Assembly (NCBI GenBank): GCA_029834535.1
Contig: JAQMWT010000398.1
Location: 248,001-312,000 of the forward strand
Length of the DNA: 64,000 nucleotides
Reading direction: 5' to 3'
Source of the DNA: Chrysophaeum taylorii
Taxonomy: Eukaryota > Sar > Pelagophyceae > Pelagomonadales > Pelagomonadaceae
Shown: piece by piece, positions 10,001-19,062 of the stretch
Layout: the number at the start of each line of letters is the position of its first letter
Position numbering within the stretch: position 1 is the stretch's first letter
Position numbers and translations under genes: made by a program
The notes under the pieces: model-generated
What the model was told of the DNA's origin: nothing
Databases searched by the model: none
What the model saw: only the letters and a program-made list of their open reading frames with translations

Positions 10001-10321
10001 CAGAAAGCCTGCTCGTCCTCTCTATTCATTACCCCGCCGGCCGCTGCTGAGGCGGCGTCCGAGCGGAAAACGACGCGCCCTCCGGCAGCAACTTCCGAGG
10101 CGACGGCGGCGGCGGCGGCGGCGGCCGATAAATCCGCCGCCGCTGCCCATATGCTCGCAAACCCGCTCACAGACGTGGCCGAGAAAGTCGCCGCTGCAGC
10201 CCTTCTTCTCCCCAATCCGCCGCCAACCATTGCGCCGCCGCCGACGGTCGTGCCGCCACCTTTCGCGAAGAAGCCGGCCTTCGTGCCGCCGCCCACCGCG
10301 GAGATCATTGTCATCGAGTGA
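7094..10321 (+). CDS. Nuclear 2-oxoglutarate/Fe(II) dioxygenase fused to Tudor/chromo-like reader modules
   Basis: 1,075 aa, ATG at 7094. Residues ~50-95 and ~113-172 are two small beta-rich modules of Tudor/chromo type (TGRVVGVAADGKTLVAEW; YTGVVSSYLG with LWRIRHTDGDEEDLD). Residues 181-197 are a strong bipartite nuclear localisation signal (KGRKRRREGQEKKKRRS). Residues ~265-395 match the double-stranded beta-helix dioxygenase fold: H302-x-D304 in ALHVDKFNLGPSYIVGVGDW, H360 in FDGNTPHCTLPF, and R369 in SGTRFTLIFF as the 2-oxoglutarate contact. This spacing resembles the TET/JBP-like group found in algae. Residues ~590-690 form another conserved-looking region. The last ~230 residues are Ala/Pro-rich with recurring AVAERKTTRP-like motifs. 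Probable role: oxidation of a nucleic-acid base or chromatin protein in the nucleus. The substrate is inference. Confidence 0.75.
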   Translation: MASAVAGIEGSISEHVRLDRRPAERFVGLELRESALAFGGTWAKQYFGARAENALITGRVVGVAADGKTLVAEWDFPDEDKASQLPIPVARARLLAQLWSAAERAAAEPEAQVGKTVARVFDFGLESGKVYTGVVSSYLGIDDDIPLWRIRHTDGDEEDLDMHELARAYHKLEEHVVEQSKGRKRRREGQEKKKRRSLAHHGDIEPVGVGPVTYGQVLRALSSVDIPIQSSRTNVTRGAPPRGLVLGAVNIRSHGGMQTAQATREKPNLARLLTSFFRYQCGDRKFAYTTIQINANYEAALHVDKFNLGPSYIVGVGDWGPVASPKVKMKPQLAGQLWVQGRGPLDCREQWQAFDGNTPHCTLPFSGTRFTLIFFTHCSQSILRRQDRVFLSELGFSMPPPEITKAPHMRTAEERLEAGRVALHAFLLEESDGELETSGVDATQQQVPPPPPAAAAAAFSLQQSLEAFVLDGSGGRPSSRVAQLSCGIGGSAPELRRHYGRALRRAAETTEALEQQNKKQEVTPMFITGDHAGEAASVDASCLATSNAKLALEALANRAPFVPVIESWEAQAASKKDEQGGAKLLAKYAGLYLVDEDPYGLGTQTRALGKTSDAVYEADRERARLAAERGDPLVERRVIRGVEWCRFARRWTAVTQLSDPKAATDESVEKYPIDRALVRMIVASRENDKFDFYDGEACRATRQSTPSKRRRSSSSSSSKPSDGDVLPGCAVAEIIRDDLKIVVVQQNPKKGRSATRYEQYKHAKTATEYLRLGGSKADLQFDMIRGHVALADGADWRHLPCVVEAVFVRQERKEKDDDAEAAAQAAEKAAAALLSRPLPDLEEDAVFLFEKKPAAKSETVAERKTALLANPPATVLAEAADLKAGCPASNKVLARPPASPENAAGRKAAGAASLLANQPAAPENAEMAGSSAVAERKTTRPSATVAEEKSSSAFVVTPRPAVAEAPPFKQKACSSSLFITPPAAAEAASERKTTRPPAATSEATAAAAAAADKSAAAAHMLANPLTDVAEKVAAAALLLPNPPPTIAPPPTVVPPPFAKKPAFVPPPTAEIIVIE

Positions 10322-11214
10322 GCGAGGATTCTCGTGATGAGAACTTCCTTCCTCCCTCTCTAGACTACTGCGGAGTCTAATCTGGACTGGCCGCCTCTTT
10401 ACTTGTCTCCTTTTTTCCTCCTTTTAACGCCATCATACGAGTGATAGCGCGTCAGACGAGCCTACGCATCTTTAACCATCATTATTACGACGAGCATCAC
10501 GGATACGGAGGCTCTCGGCGCGACACGCATCGACGATGTGATCACTGAGGAAGGAAGGAAGGAAGGGAGGGTGGGAGGAAGGAAGGAAGGAGCTCCTGCT
10601 GCCAAAGAAAGACATTCTCACGACGAGAGTGATGAGACCCGCGGCATGTACCTCAAGTTGGTAGATCGATACAGGCTGCGAGAGAGAAAGACAGAGAAGC
10701 CGAGAGTTCACCACGACTTCAGGCGCAAGAGCCGATGATGTCGTCGCCCGGGGAAGTGGGCGTCGATTTCAAGGCTTGGTGGTGTGACTCGGAAGCAGAT
10801 GTTTTTTTCACGCAGTGGCGGAATAGGTCGAGGAACGTAGGATGGTACCTTATTATTATTGGCGACGACGTGATCATTGGCCAACGAGACGGACGGCAAA
10901 GTTCTTGCTGGCCGCGTAGAGTGGTGGCGGGCGGTGTGTTGTTGTTGAGCAAGAACCGAAGAAATTCGTCGTCTTGGCATTTTTAAAAATTGTGGATGTG
11001 GCTTAATAAGTTGTCGGTCGCCGCGAGAGAGAAGAAGACCTTGATGATGACTAGGTACTGTAGGGTTGGGGAAGGAAATCTCGATGATGTGAAAAAAATT
11101 CCATTCGTACCCCTTCTTTCTCCAGAACCCCTGATGAATTAAGACAAATGAAACGCGATCCGTTTGGTTCCTTGTTTCAGGAACGGTCTGAAAGTGTACC
11201 CAAAGGAAAAGAGT
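10322..11214. other. Intergenic region, 0.9 kb
   Basis: No supported gene. It holds the 3' flank of the dioxygenase gene, a GGAA-rich microsatellite near 10,550-10,590 and the upstream region of the WW-PH-armadillo gene. The downstream frame is open back to 11,164, but the first in-frame ATG is at 11,215. Confidence 0.6.
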
Positions 11215-14200
11215 ATGGGCGAATTGCCAAGCGGATGGGAAGAACGCAAAGATAGCAGCGGTCGAAGCTTTTACGTGGATCACAACACGAAGACGACGAC
11301 CTGGACTCGTCCTTCGGCGCCGGCCGCGAATAATCCCTTTGGGAGCGGTGGCGGCAGCGGCGGGGGAGGTGGAAGCACGGATAACGACGAGGCGTTGGCG
11401 CGATGGCTGCAGCAGCAGGAAGAGAGCTCGGGTGGACAGGGGGGGGAGAGCGGGATGACGGACGAGGAGTTCGCGCGGATGCTGCAGCAGGAGGAGGACG
11501 CGGCAGCCGAGACGAAGACCTCTTCGGCGGAAGGCCCGGGAGAAGACAAGAAGAAGCCGCAGAGAGCAAATTTTTTTGGGCGTCGCGCTCCGAAGGAGAG
11601 CCGCCACGGGGAGGAGGAGGAGGGTCCGCCGCCGTCCGAATTCGAGGGGGCGCTGCAGATGCGCAAGGAGCTCAAGGGTCTAGGGTGGCGGCACGTGTAC
11701 GGGCGTATCGTCGGGTCGGCGCTCGCGGTGTTTGCGGACGAGAAACGGTCCAAGGCCGAGCTCCGCGTGGAGCTCGAGGGGGCGAGCGTGAGCGAGTCCG
11801 AGTCTACCGGGAAGATGATGTCTAAGAAGGACGACATATATCGATTCAAGATCGCGCCGCGCGACTCGGGCGGCGGCGAGGATTCGGCTCTGCTCGGCGA
11901 CGCGCGGGCTGCGGCCGCCGAGACGGAATTCGCGACGGAGGACGAGGAGCAGCGGTCGGCGTGGCTCGGGTGGTGCGTGGTCGCGGGCGCCAAGCCCCCC
12001 AGCCGACCGGAGCTGGCGGCAAAGATCTTTAAGCCCCTTTTAAGCGGGCCGGCGACGCCCGAGCGCGCGAGCGCGCTCAAGGTGGTGGCGCGCGTTCTCG
12101 CGGCGGGCGAGGAGACGGCGGAGACGTTCGCGCGAGCGCTCGCGACGAACGGGGCTCTGGGGTCGATCGCCGAGTGCCTGCGCGAGGGCCCGGGCCAGGA
12201 GTCGGCCGCGCGGTGCGTGTTTTTCGCGGCGCGCGCCGACCGCACCAAGGAGGCGGCGCGCGCGCTCGGGGCGGCGTCGACGGCCGAGTCGTTGCTGCCG
12301 CTCCTGACGGCGTCGGACGACAGTTTGCAGCGGTGGGCGGCGGCCGCGCTGGCCCCGGCCGTTTCGTTTGGGGACGCGGCGACGAAGAAGAAAGGAGCGC
12401 GGGGCATCGTGGACGGCGGCGGCGTCTTCACGCTCGTCGCACTCCTGAGCTCGCCGAGCCGCGACGTCCAGTCTTACGCGCTCGCGGCGCTCGTCGCCGT
12501 CTGCGAGGTCGCGCTCGACGACGATCCCCTCGCGCAGCTCGTGGCCGAGCGCGCGACGAATGCGGGGTGCGCGCGGGCCCTGGCCCCCCTCGCTTCCGAC
12601 GCCGATTCGCGCGTCGCTGGCGCGGCCGTCGAGATCATCGCCGCGCTCGCGGTCGCGTCGTTCTCGTTCGGGGTCGCGCTCCGGCGCGAGCTCGCGACCG
12701 GGCCGCTCGCCGCGGCCCTCGCGGGGGCGCGGGCGACCCCCCACCACGCCGCGCTCGTGCTCCGGGTCCTCGCGGACGCCTGCTACGCCGTCGACGAGCG
12801 CACGGGCGCCGAGCTCCGGGACGACATCGACGCCGTTTCTGGGGCCGCCAAAACACTTCAGCTCCGCGGCGCGGTCGCGCTCGCCGTCGACGCGCTCTGC
12901 CGCGCCGACGACGACGGCGGCGGACATCAGCATCATCAGAAGCCCCCGCTCGTCGCGCTCGCCGAGAAACGCGGCGCCGAGCGGCGCGGTCTCGCAGTCG
13001 GGAGCGCGGCGCAGGAGCGTCGCGAGGACGCGACGCGGCTGGTCGCGGCGCTGATGGCGCACGCGTCGGGCGCGGCCGACGAGGCGGTCTTCGGGTCGCG
13101 CGCGGGCGCGACGGGCCTCGTGACGGCCCTGGTGTCCTGCGTGGCCACAGACCTCGCCGCGAGCCTCGACGACGCGACGGGGGCCCGGTGCGCGGCAGCG
13201 CTGCCCGCGTTGACGCTCGCGGTCGCGGCTGGCGCGAGGCGCCGCGACGCGCGGCCCGCGATCGCCGCCGCGCAGACGGGCCTCCTCGAGCTGCTCGCGA
13301 CGCGCGGGTTTTTGGACCCCCGGCGCGCGCTGGCCTCTCCTTTGGGTTCCCTCGTGGCGGCGCGCGCGGCGACGATCGTCCACGCCCTCGTCGACGCGGC
13401 GTGGAAAGACGACGCGGGCCGCGACGGAAGTCTCGTCGTCGCGCTCGCCGTGCCGCCGGGCGGCCGCGCCTTTGGCAAGCTCGGGGCCCTCCTGGAGGCC
13501 TGCGCCTCGCAGTTCGACGACGACCCCGCCTGCGCGACCATCGCCAACGCGGCAACCCTCGCGATCGCGAGCCTCTGCGGCGCCGCGCGCCCGTTGGGCA
13601 GGCCGCCGCACCCGTCCGAGGCCGCGTGCCGTCGCGACGTCGCGACCGCCTCGGGCGCGCTTCTCGCGCTCGGCCGGTGCCTCGGCGACGACCCCGCCGT
13701 GCCGCGCGAGCGCCGCCGGAGCGCGGCGCGCCTCCTGGGGGCCCTCACGCGCGACGACGACGCCGACGATCGCGCCTGCCGGCGCGCGCAGCCGTCGCGA
13801 ACGACCACGACAATATCCTCCTCCTCCTTCGAAAACGCGCTCGACGCCGTCGCGTCGACCCTCGCGCGGTCGGGTCTCGTCGGCGTCGCCGCCGCGAACC
13901 TCGCCACCTCGGACGACCCCCTCGTCCGCGCCGACTGCCTCGACGCCTTCGCGGCCCTCGCGCCCTACGCGCTCGGCGGCGACGACGACCGCGACGTCGT
14001 CGCCGGCGCGGCGGCCCTCGGCGACGCGCTCGCCAAGGGCGTCGTCGCCGACGACGCGGCCGTCCGCCGCGCCGACGCCATCGACGAAGCCTTTTCCCAG
14101 GAGCGCGCGCGCATCGCGGTCGAAAAGGCCGCGGCGGCCCTCGAGGCGGCCTGCGTGCGGGGCGGCCCGCGCACGCGCGACGCCGTCGCCCTCAAGTCGC

Positions 14201-17115
14201 CCGCGCCTACCGCCCTCGCCAACCTCTGCCGCGTCGACGACCGCGACGACTCCTCGCTCCGCATTGCGTCCGCGGCCCTCGCGGCCCTCGCGGCCCTCGC
14301 CGCCCACTCGGAGGCCCGCGCCGACGCCGTCGCCAGATCGGGGGCGATCTCCGCGTGCTCGCTCGTCCTTCAGGAAAGTCCTGCGAGCCCGCTCGTCGCG
14401 CCCGCGCTATCCGCGCTCGCCGCCGTTTCGCCGTACGCCAAGTCGGCCCTCCTCGCCGACAAACCCCTCCTCGCGAGCCTCATGCGCCACCTCGCCGACG
14501 ATTCTTCGAACAGTTCCACGCGCGTCGTTTCTTTGTCGACCCTCGCGGCCCTCGCGAACGACCTCGACGATTCGGGGGCTTGCGGCGCGCTCGCGCGCGC
14601 GGCCAAGAGGGCCCCCGGCGCCGTCGCCGCCCTCACGGCCGCCGTCAACGGCAACTGGGGCGACCGCAACGACGCCCGCCAGCTCCTCGACGCCGTCGCC
14701 GTCGCCCCCCCCGACGACGACCAAGACCAAGACCAAGACCAAGACCGCGGCGGCGCGAGCGCGACGCCTCTGGTGGCGTCGACCTCGACCAAGGAATACG
14801 ACGACGAGGATGTTCTCCGGCGCGTCGAGGACAAACTCCACGCCAAGCGCGCCGCCGGCGACGGCATTACGGCCAAGGACCACCTCGCCAAAATCCGGTC
14901 GGCCCCTCCGTCGAGCTCGGCCGACCCTCGCGCGCTCGCGACGCTCGTCGCGACACCCAGAGACGGCGACTCGCTCGCGGTCGACCGCGCCTGCGCGGCG
15001 CTCGCCTCGCTCATCGCCAACGACTCGACGGGCGAGGCGGCCGCCGCCGCCATCCAGGGTGGCGCCCTCGGCCAGCTCCTCAAGCTCGCGCCGACCTCGC
15101 TTTCGGCGTCCGAGTGCTTGGTCGCCCTCTGCGACGTCGGCGAGCTCCACAAGCCCCTCCTCCTCGCGTCCCCGACGCCCCCGCTCGCTTCCGCCTACGT
15201 CGACTGCGTCTCCGACATGCTCGGCGCCGCCTTTCTGGCACCACCCGACGCGGCGGCACCGGCCCTCGAAATTTCGGAGCGCGCGGTCGCGTACGCGGCC
15301 GCCGTCTGCCGCGACAGCGACGCGGCCGTCCTCGCGCTCGCCTCGGCGCTCGCGGCCCGGAAACGCCTCGCGGCCGCGTCAGCCCGCCTCGCCGCCGTCG
15401 CCGCCGCCGAGATCCGGAACGTTTCCGACGCGGCGGACGATCTCTCCTGCGACGGCGCCTACGTCCTCTCGTGCCTCCTCGCGCCCCTCGAGACCGACGC
15501 CAACGACGACCTCGACGACCTCTGCCGCGGGGACGACGACGACGACCAAGATGTGTCCGAGGCGACCGTGCCGGGGTGGGTCGAGTCCCTCGCCAAGGCC
15601 CTCGACGTCGACGACGACGACGACCAAGAAGAAGAGGGCGGCGTCGTCGTCGTCTCCGCCAAGGTTCTGATGGAGTCGCGCGCCGCGCCGGCCCTCGTCC
15701 GCGCGGCCCCCTCGCTCCTCGGCCTCGTCGAGCGCCTCCCGCCGGGCGCCAGCCGCGCGCGCGCGCGCCGCGCGATTGTCAGACTCGCGAAGCGCGGCGG
15801 ACCCCCCGTGGCAACCCGCCTCGTTTCGACCGGCGCGATCGACGTCGCCGTCGGCCTCGTCACCAGATTCTACGCTTCCTCGATTACTACGTCTTCTTCG
15901 GACATGTCCAAGCGCACGGCCGCCGCCGACGCCGCCTGCGGCCTCGCCCTCCTCGGGCTCCTCGTCTCCAAGGAAAGCGCCGCGAGGAGCGCCCTCGCCC
16001 ACGACGACCTCCTCGCCGCCCTCGCGACTGCCGTCGTGTCTTCGTCCCCCCTCGCCTTCTCGGCCCTCGGAGTCCTCGTCGAGCTCGCCAACTCGGGCGA
16101 TTCGGCGCGCTCGTACGTCGCGAGCCGCGCCGACCTCCTCGACTCCCTCGTTTCCCTCGCTTCCACCACCGCCCGGGGAGATGACACCCCCACCGCCTCG
16201 CGCGCCACCGTCGTCCTCGCCAACGTCGCTTCCGGCGACCGCGGCCGCGAGGCCGTCGCCTCGCTAACCGGCGTCCGCGCGATGCTCCTCTCGGCCCTCG
16301 AGTCGGACGACGAGGTCCTCTTCCCCGCCGCCGCGCGCCTGGCCGCCTTCGTCTTCGAGAGCCACCTCATGCGCAAAGTCCGCGACCGAGACGACGACGA
16401 CGACGACGAGGCTGGCGACGAGGAGGAGGAGGAGGAGGGGAAACCGCCACCAGAGGTGGACGGCGCCGTCGCCGCGCTCGCGTCGACGCTCCGAGACCTC
16501 GCCGCGCGCGACGACGCTTCGACCGTCCTCGCGTCGGCCCCCTTCTTGCTTCGCGCGATCGCGGCCGCCTGGCCGCTCGAACGACCGCACCCCCCGGCAG
16601 CCCGTGCCGTTTCTGCGCTCGTCGCGGCCGTCGTCGACGACGCTTCCAAGGACCTCCCGCTCGTCCTCGAGCACGCCGTCGCCCTCCTCCGCGGCCCCCT
16701 CTTCTCCCCCGAGCCCGACGTCCTCGCGGCCCTCCTCCGCGCGCTCCTCCGCGCTGCTGCCGTCGCCGCGATCAAAACCGAAGCAACACACGCCGCCTGG
16801 CCCGCCGTCGCCTCGCACGTCGCCTCCGCGCTCGTTTCCGCGCTCTCCGCATCTCTCGCGACACAGACAAACCTCCTCAAGACGGTCGCTTCGGTCGTTG
16901 CCGACCACGCCCCCGACGCCCTCCACGCCCTCCGCACCCTCTCTGACCCCCCCAACCACCTCTTCCTCGCCGTTTCCTTCGACGCCCGCAGACTCGCGCT
17001 CCTCCTCGACGACGGCACCCTCGCCTCGGCCCCGCCTCGCTCCAAGCAAGCACCCGACGCCCCGAGCACCACGGCGGCCGCCTCCATCGCCGCCGCCCTC
17101 GGCGCCCTCTCCTAA
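11215..17115 (+). CDS. Giant WW-PH-armadillo repeat scaffold protein
   Basis: 1,966 aa from the ATG at 11215. Residues 3-33 are a canonical WW domain ([20 protein letters not shown], then TTTWTRP). Two short acidic Leu/Gln helices follow ([12 protein letters not shown] and [13 protein letters not shown]), similar to ubiquitin-interacting or LAxxLQxEE motifs. Residues ~155-265 read as a PH domain ([20 protein letters not shown] at its start, [11 protein letters not shown] at its end). The remaining ~1,700 residues are Ala/Leu-rich alpha-solenoid of armadillo type, broken by acidic loops (poly-Asp near 14,710-14,745, 15,530-15,550, 15,610-15,630 and 16,390-16,440). WW and PH suggest docking to proline motifs and to membranes; the solenoid would be a scaffold. 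High GC gives several long false frames here. No enzymatic domain seen. Confidence 0.85.
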   Translation: MGELPSGWEERKDSSGRSFYVDHNTKTTTWTRPSAPAANNPFGSGGGSGGGGGSTDNDEALARWLQQQEESSGGQGGESGMTDEEFARMLQQEEDAAAETKTSSAEGPGEDKKKPQRANFFGRRAPKESRHGEEEEGPPPSEFEGALQMRKELKGLGWRHVYGRIVGSALAVFADEKRSKAELRVELEGASVSESESTGKMMSKKDDIYRFKIAPRDSGGGEDSALLGDARAAAAETEFATEDEEQRSAWLGWCVVAGAKPPSRPELAAKIFKPLLSGPATPERASALKVVARVLAAGEETAETFARALATNGALGSIAECLREGPGQESAARCVFFAARADRTKEAARALGAASTAESLLPLLTASDDSLQRWAAAALAPAVSFGDAATKKKGARGIVDGGGVFTLVALLSSPSRDVQSYALAALVAVCEVALDDDPLAQLVAERATNAGCARALAPLASDADSRVAGAAVEIIAALAVASFSFGVALRRELATGPLAAALAGARATPHHAALVLRVLADACYAVDERTGAELRDDIDAVSGAAKTLQLRGAVALAVDALCRADDDGGGHQHHQKPPLVALAEKRGAERRGLAVGSAAQERREDATRLVAALMAHASGAADEAVFGSRAGATGLVTALVSCVATDLAASLDDATGARCAAALPALTLAVAAGARRRDARPAIAAAQTGLLELLATRGFLDPRRALASPLGSLVAARAATIVHALVDAAWKDDAGRDGSLVVALAVPPGGRAFGKLGALLEACASQFDDDPACATIANAATLAIASLCGAARPLGRPPHPSEAACRRDVATASGALLALGRCLGDDPAVPRERRRSAARLLGALTRDDDADDRACRRAQPSRTTTTISSSSFENALDAVASTLARSGLVGVAAANLATSDDPLVRADCLDAFAALAPYALGGDDDRDVVAGAAALGDALAKGVVADDAAVRRADAIDEAFSQERARIAVEKAAAALEAACVRGGPRTRDAVALKSPAPTALANLCRVDDRDDSSLRIASAALAALAALAAHSEARADAVARSGAISACSLVLQESPASPLVAPALSALAAVSPYAKSALLADKPLLASLMRHLADDSSNSSTRVVSLSTLAALANDLDDSGACGALARAAKRAPGAVAALTAAVNGNWGDRNDARQLLDAVAVAPPDDDQDQDQDQDRGGASATPLVASTSTKEYDDEDVLRRVEDKLHAKRAAGDGITAKDHLAKIRSAPPSSSADPRALATLVATPRDGDSLAVDRACAALASLIANDSTGEAAAAAIQGGALGQLLKLAPTSLSASECLVALCDVGELHKPLLLASPTPPLASAYVDCVSDMLGAAFLAPPDAAAPALEISERAVAYAAAVCRDSDAAVLALASALAARKRLAAASARLAAVAAAEIRNVSDAADDLSCDGAYVLSCLLAPLETDANDDLDDLCRGDDDDDQDVSEATVPGWVESLAKALDVDDDDDQEEEGGVVVVSAKVLMESRAAPALVRAAPSLLGLVERLPPGASRARARRAIVRLAKRGGPPVATRLVSTGAIDVAVGLVTRFYASSITTSSSDMSKRTAAADAACGLALLGLLVSKESAARSALAHDDLLAALATAVVSSSPLAFSALGVLVELANSGDSARSYVASRADLLDSLVSLASTTARGDDTPTASRATVVLANVASGDRGREAVASLTGVRAMLLSALESDDEVLFPAAARLAAFVFESHLMRKVRDRDDDDDDEAGDEEEEEEGKPPPEVDGAVAALASTLRDLAARDDASTVLASAPFLLRAIAAAWPLERPHPPAARAVSALVAAVVDDASKDLPLVLEHAVALLRGPLFSPEPDVLAALLRALLRAAAVAAIKTEATHAAWPAVASHVASALVSALSASLATQTNLLKTVASVVADHAPDALHALRTLSDPPNHLFLAVSFDARRLALLLDDGTLASAPPRSKQAPDAPSTTAAASIAAALGALS

Positions 17116-17708
17116 CTTGGTGCTGCGAGAAAAGAATCTCCTGATCCCCTTGCCCTCCCCCACATTATTATTAGCCCTTCCCTTCTTGGTGGAACAAAAA
17201 CTACCCTCTTTCTTTCTTTGTGTCCGGCCGTCCCTCCGTCCAGAGAGCGCCTTCGCACTTGGTGCAAGCAAGGGGCGGGAAGGGGCAGGGAACCCCATTC
17301 TTTTTTCGCCCGCGGAGAGGGGAGAGAGAGAGATACTCCTTTCTGGCCGGCCGGCGAGCGAGCGAGCGAGCGAGCGAGCGAGCGAGCGAGCGAGGAGCCC
17401 TCGGCTCCGGCTGCTGGGCGCCAGGTGGCGCAGGGAACGGGAAGAGAGGGCAGCAAATAGAACCAACACGAATAGGGGGTAAGGGATTGAGGGTCTACAG
17501 GGTTTGCGGGAAGCCAACAACTTCTTCTGGCCACTAATTAATAAGATGGGGGTGCTTTTAGGGGCAGAGGTCTGAATGGCGGAGGTAGGCCTAGTTGGAG
17601 TCATCGCCGAGCCTCGGGGCAGGCGAAGAGAGCCCCGTCCGTAGCCGTAGGCCATACGCCATACGCCATACGCCAAAAGCCATAGGCCAAAAGCCATAGG
17701 CCATACGC
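17116..17708. other. Intergenic region with two microsatellites
   Basis: No gene seen. A (GCGA)n tract of about eleven units lies at 17,350-17,393. At 17,640-17,708 a 9-16-bp motif (CCATACG or CCATAGG followed by CCAAAAG) repeats irregularly and ends directly at the desaturase start codon. The rest is the 3' flank of the scaffold gene and the promoter of the desaturase gene. Confidence 0.65.
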
Positions 17709-18728
17709 ATGCATGCCGCCGGACAAATGGTTCTGCCGACGCTGCGCGACGAGCAAGGCGGGTGGAAGACTTTGAGCGCGTTCGCGTACGCCGCAATCGC
17801 ATCAGCCGCCGGACTTTGGTTTATGATTCGGGGAGGTCCAGTAAGAGGGTTCGTAGGCGTTGCCATGGCCTTCCACGGCCGAACCATCGCCGCCTATCTC
17901 GTACACGAGTGCGCTCATTCGTCGGTCTTCTACGAGCCGGCTTGGAACACGCGACTGGGCGTATTCGCGCTGTGGGTGTGCGGGTGTCCGTACGTCGACT
18001 TCCAGCACATCAAAGCGCTTCATCTGGCACACCATCGCGATCGCGCTGACACCACGAGCTTTGACTACCAGGCCGAACTCGAGGCACTTCCTCGCTTGAT
18101 ACCTATCGTTCTCGCGCTCGAGTATTGCTTCGTCCCCGCGGTCGAAACTCTCATTCACCTCCGGATAGCGCTTTATCCCCCCCAAAAGCGATGTTCGATG
18201 ACGGCAGCTTGCGGCTCGGCCGTCCTCGTCGCCCTCTGGGCCTTTATCTGGCGCAAAGGGGGGTGGCCCGCCTTGGGGCGCCATTGTCTCGCGGCGGCCC
18301 TACTCATACACTTTCTTTCGATCCACGACGCCTTCCAGCACACGTTTGACGTCATTACGCCTGACGATGTCAATTATGTTCCGGGACCTGGCGCGCGCAC
18401 CGCCGAGTACGAAGACAAGAACACCTACAGCAACCTCGTCAGCGCGAGATATCCCGCCATAAATTTGCTCTCGCTCAACTTTGGTTTCCACAATGCCCAC
18501 CACAAAAAGCCCATGGCACCATGGTATGACCTCCCAGAAATCCACGCCAAGTATTACGGGGTCGACACGCCCCAGGTCCTCCCATTCGCCGATATCGTGC
18601 ACACCTGGATCCACAACCGCGTCCGCCGCGTCCTCGAACCCGACTACGGTGTCGTTGGCACCCTGGGGACACCAGGCCGCGCGGACGCCTTTGTCGGCGC
18701 GCTCGGCGTCTCCTTTCTCACCGCCTAA
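17709..18728 (+). CDS. Membrane fatty-acid desaturase-type di-iron enzyme
   Basis: 339 aa from the ATG at 17709; a second ATG six codons on is a possible alternative. Three histidine boxes of the membrane fatty-acid desaturase superfamily are intact: HECAHSS, HLAHHRD and HNAHHKKP. The last lies in GFHNAHHKKPMAPWYDLP, a form also common in bacterial desaturase-like proteins. Hydrophobic segments flank the boxes as expected, with the His clusters on the cytosolic face. The protein has no cytochrome b5 domain. Reaction: O2-dependent desaturation or hydroxylation of a lipid acyl chain; substrate and position are unknown. There is no obvious plastid transit peptide, so the ER is most likely. Confidence 0.8.
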   Translation: MHAAGQMVLPTLRDEQGGWKTLSAFAYAAIASAAGLWFMIRGGPVRGFVGVAMAFHGRTIAAYLVHECAHSSVFYEPAWNTRLGVFALWVCGCPYVDFQHIKALHLAHHRDRADTTSFDYQAELEALPRLIPIVLALEYCFVPAVETLIHLRIALYPPQKRCSMTAACGSAVLVALWAFIWRKGGWPALGRHCLAAALLIHFLSIHDAFQHTFDVITPDDVNYVPGPGARTAEYEDKNTYSNLVSARYPAINLLSLNFGFHNAHHKKPMAPWYDLPEIHAKYYGVDTPQVLPFADIVHTWIHNRVRRVLEPDYGVVGTLGTPGRADAFVGALGVSFLTA

Positions 18729-19062
18729 TTTTCTTCTTCATCATCGTTTTCTTCTTCTTCTTCTTCTTCGAGCCAGGGAATTGCGCGCCACCACGTTAAT
18801 AGTTAACCAGTCCCCCTTCCTTCACCCCCAGCCCTTTGAGAAAGGAAGAAAGGAAGGAAGGCCAACCTCCCCCATAAAAAAAAAAAAACGTATGACACCC
18901 TGATTGATTGATTGATTGATTAGGCGCGTCGGCGGGGTCGCGAGGGTGCGGTGGTGACTTTTATTGCTAGGAGTTGCTGGCGCGCTGTATCGTTGGCTCC
19001 TCGACTGTCTTGGAATGAATTCTATCCCGTGACCCTATGATTGCGGATCTTCGGGCCGTTGA
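18729..19062. other. Short intergenic region
   Basis: Contains a TTC-rich tract just after the desaturase stop, an A12 run near 18,876-18,888 and a (GATT)5 microsatellite near 18,901-18,922. No gene seen. It separates two plus-strand genes. Confidence 0.5.

Noticed and set aside
10708-11607. 299-codon minus-strand frame upstream of the scaffold gene
   Set aside because: It overlaps the WW domain of the scaffold gene on the other strand and shows no domain.
12040-16184. Several reading frames of 300-1,300 codons overlapping the scaffold gene on both strands
   Set aside because: They are Arg/Pro/Ala-only sequences produced by high GC and strong codon periodicity of the real WW-PH-armadillo frame. 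They show no domains.
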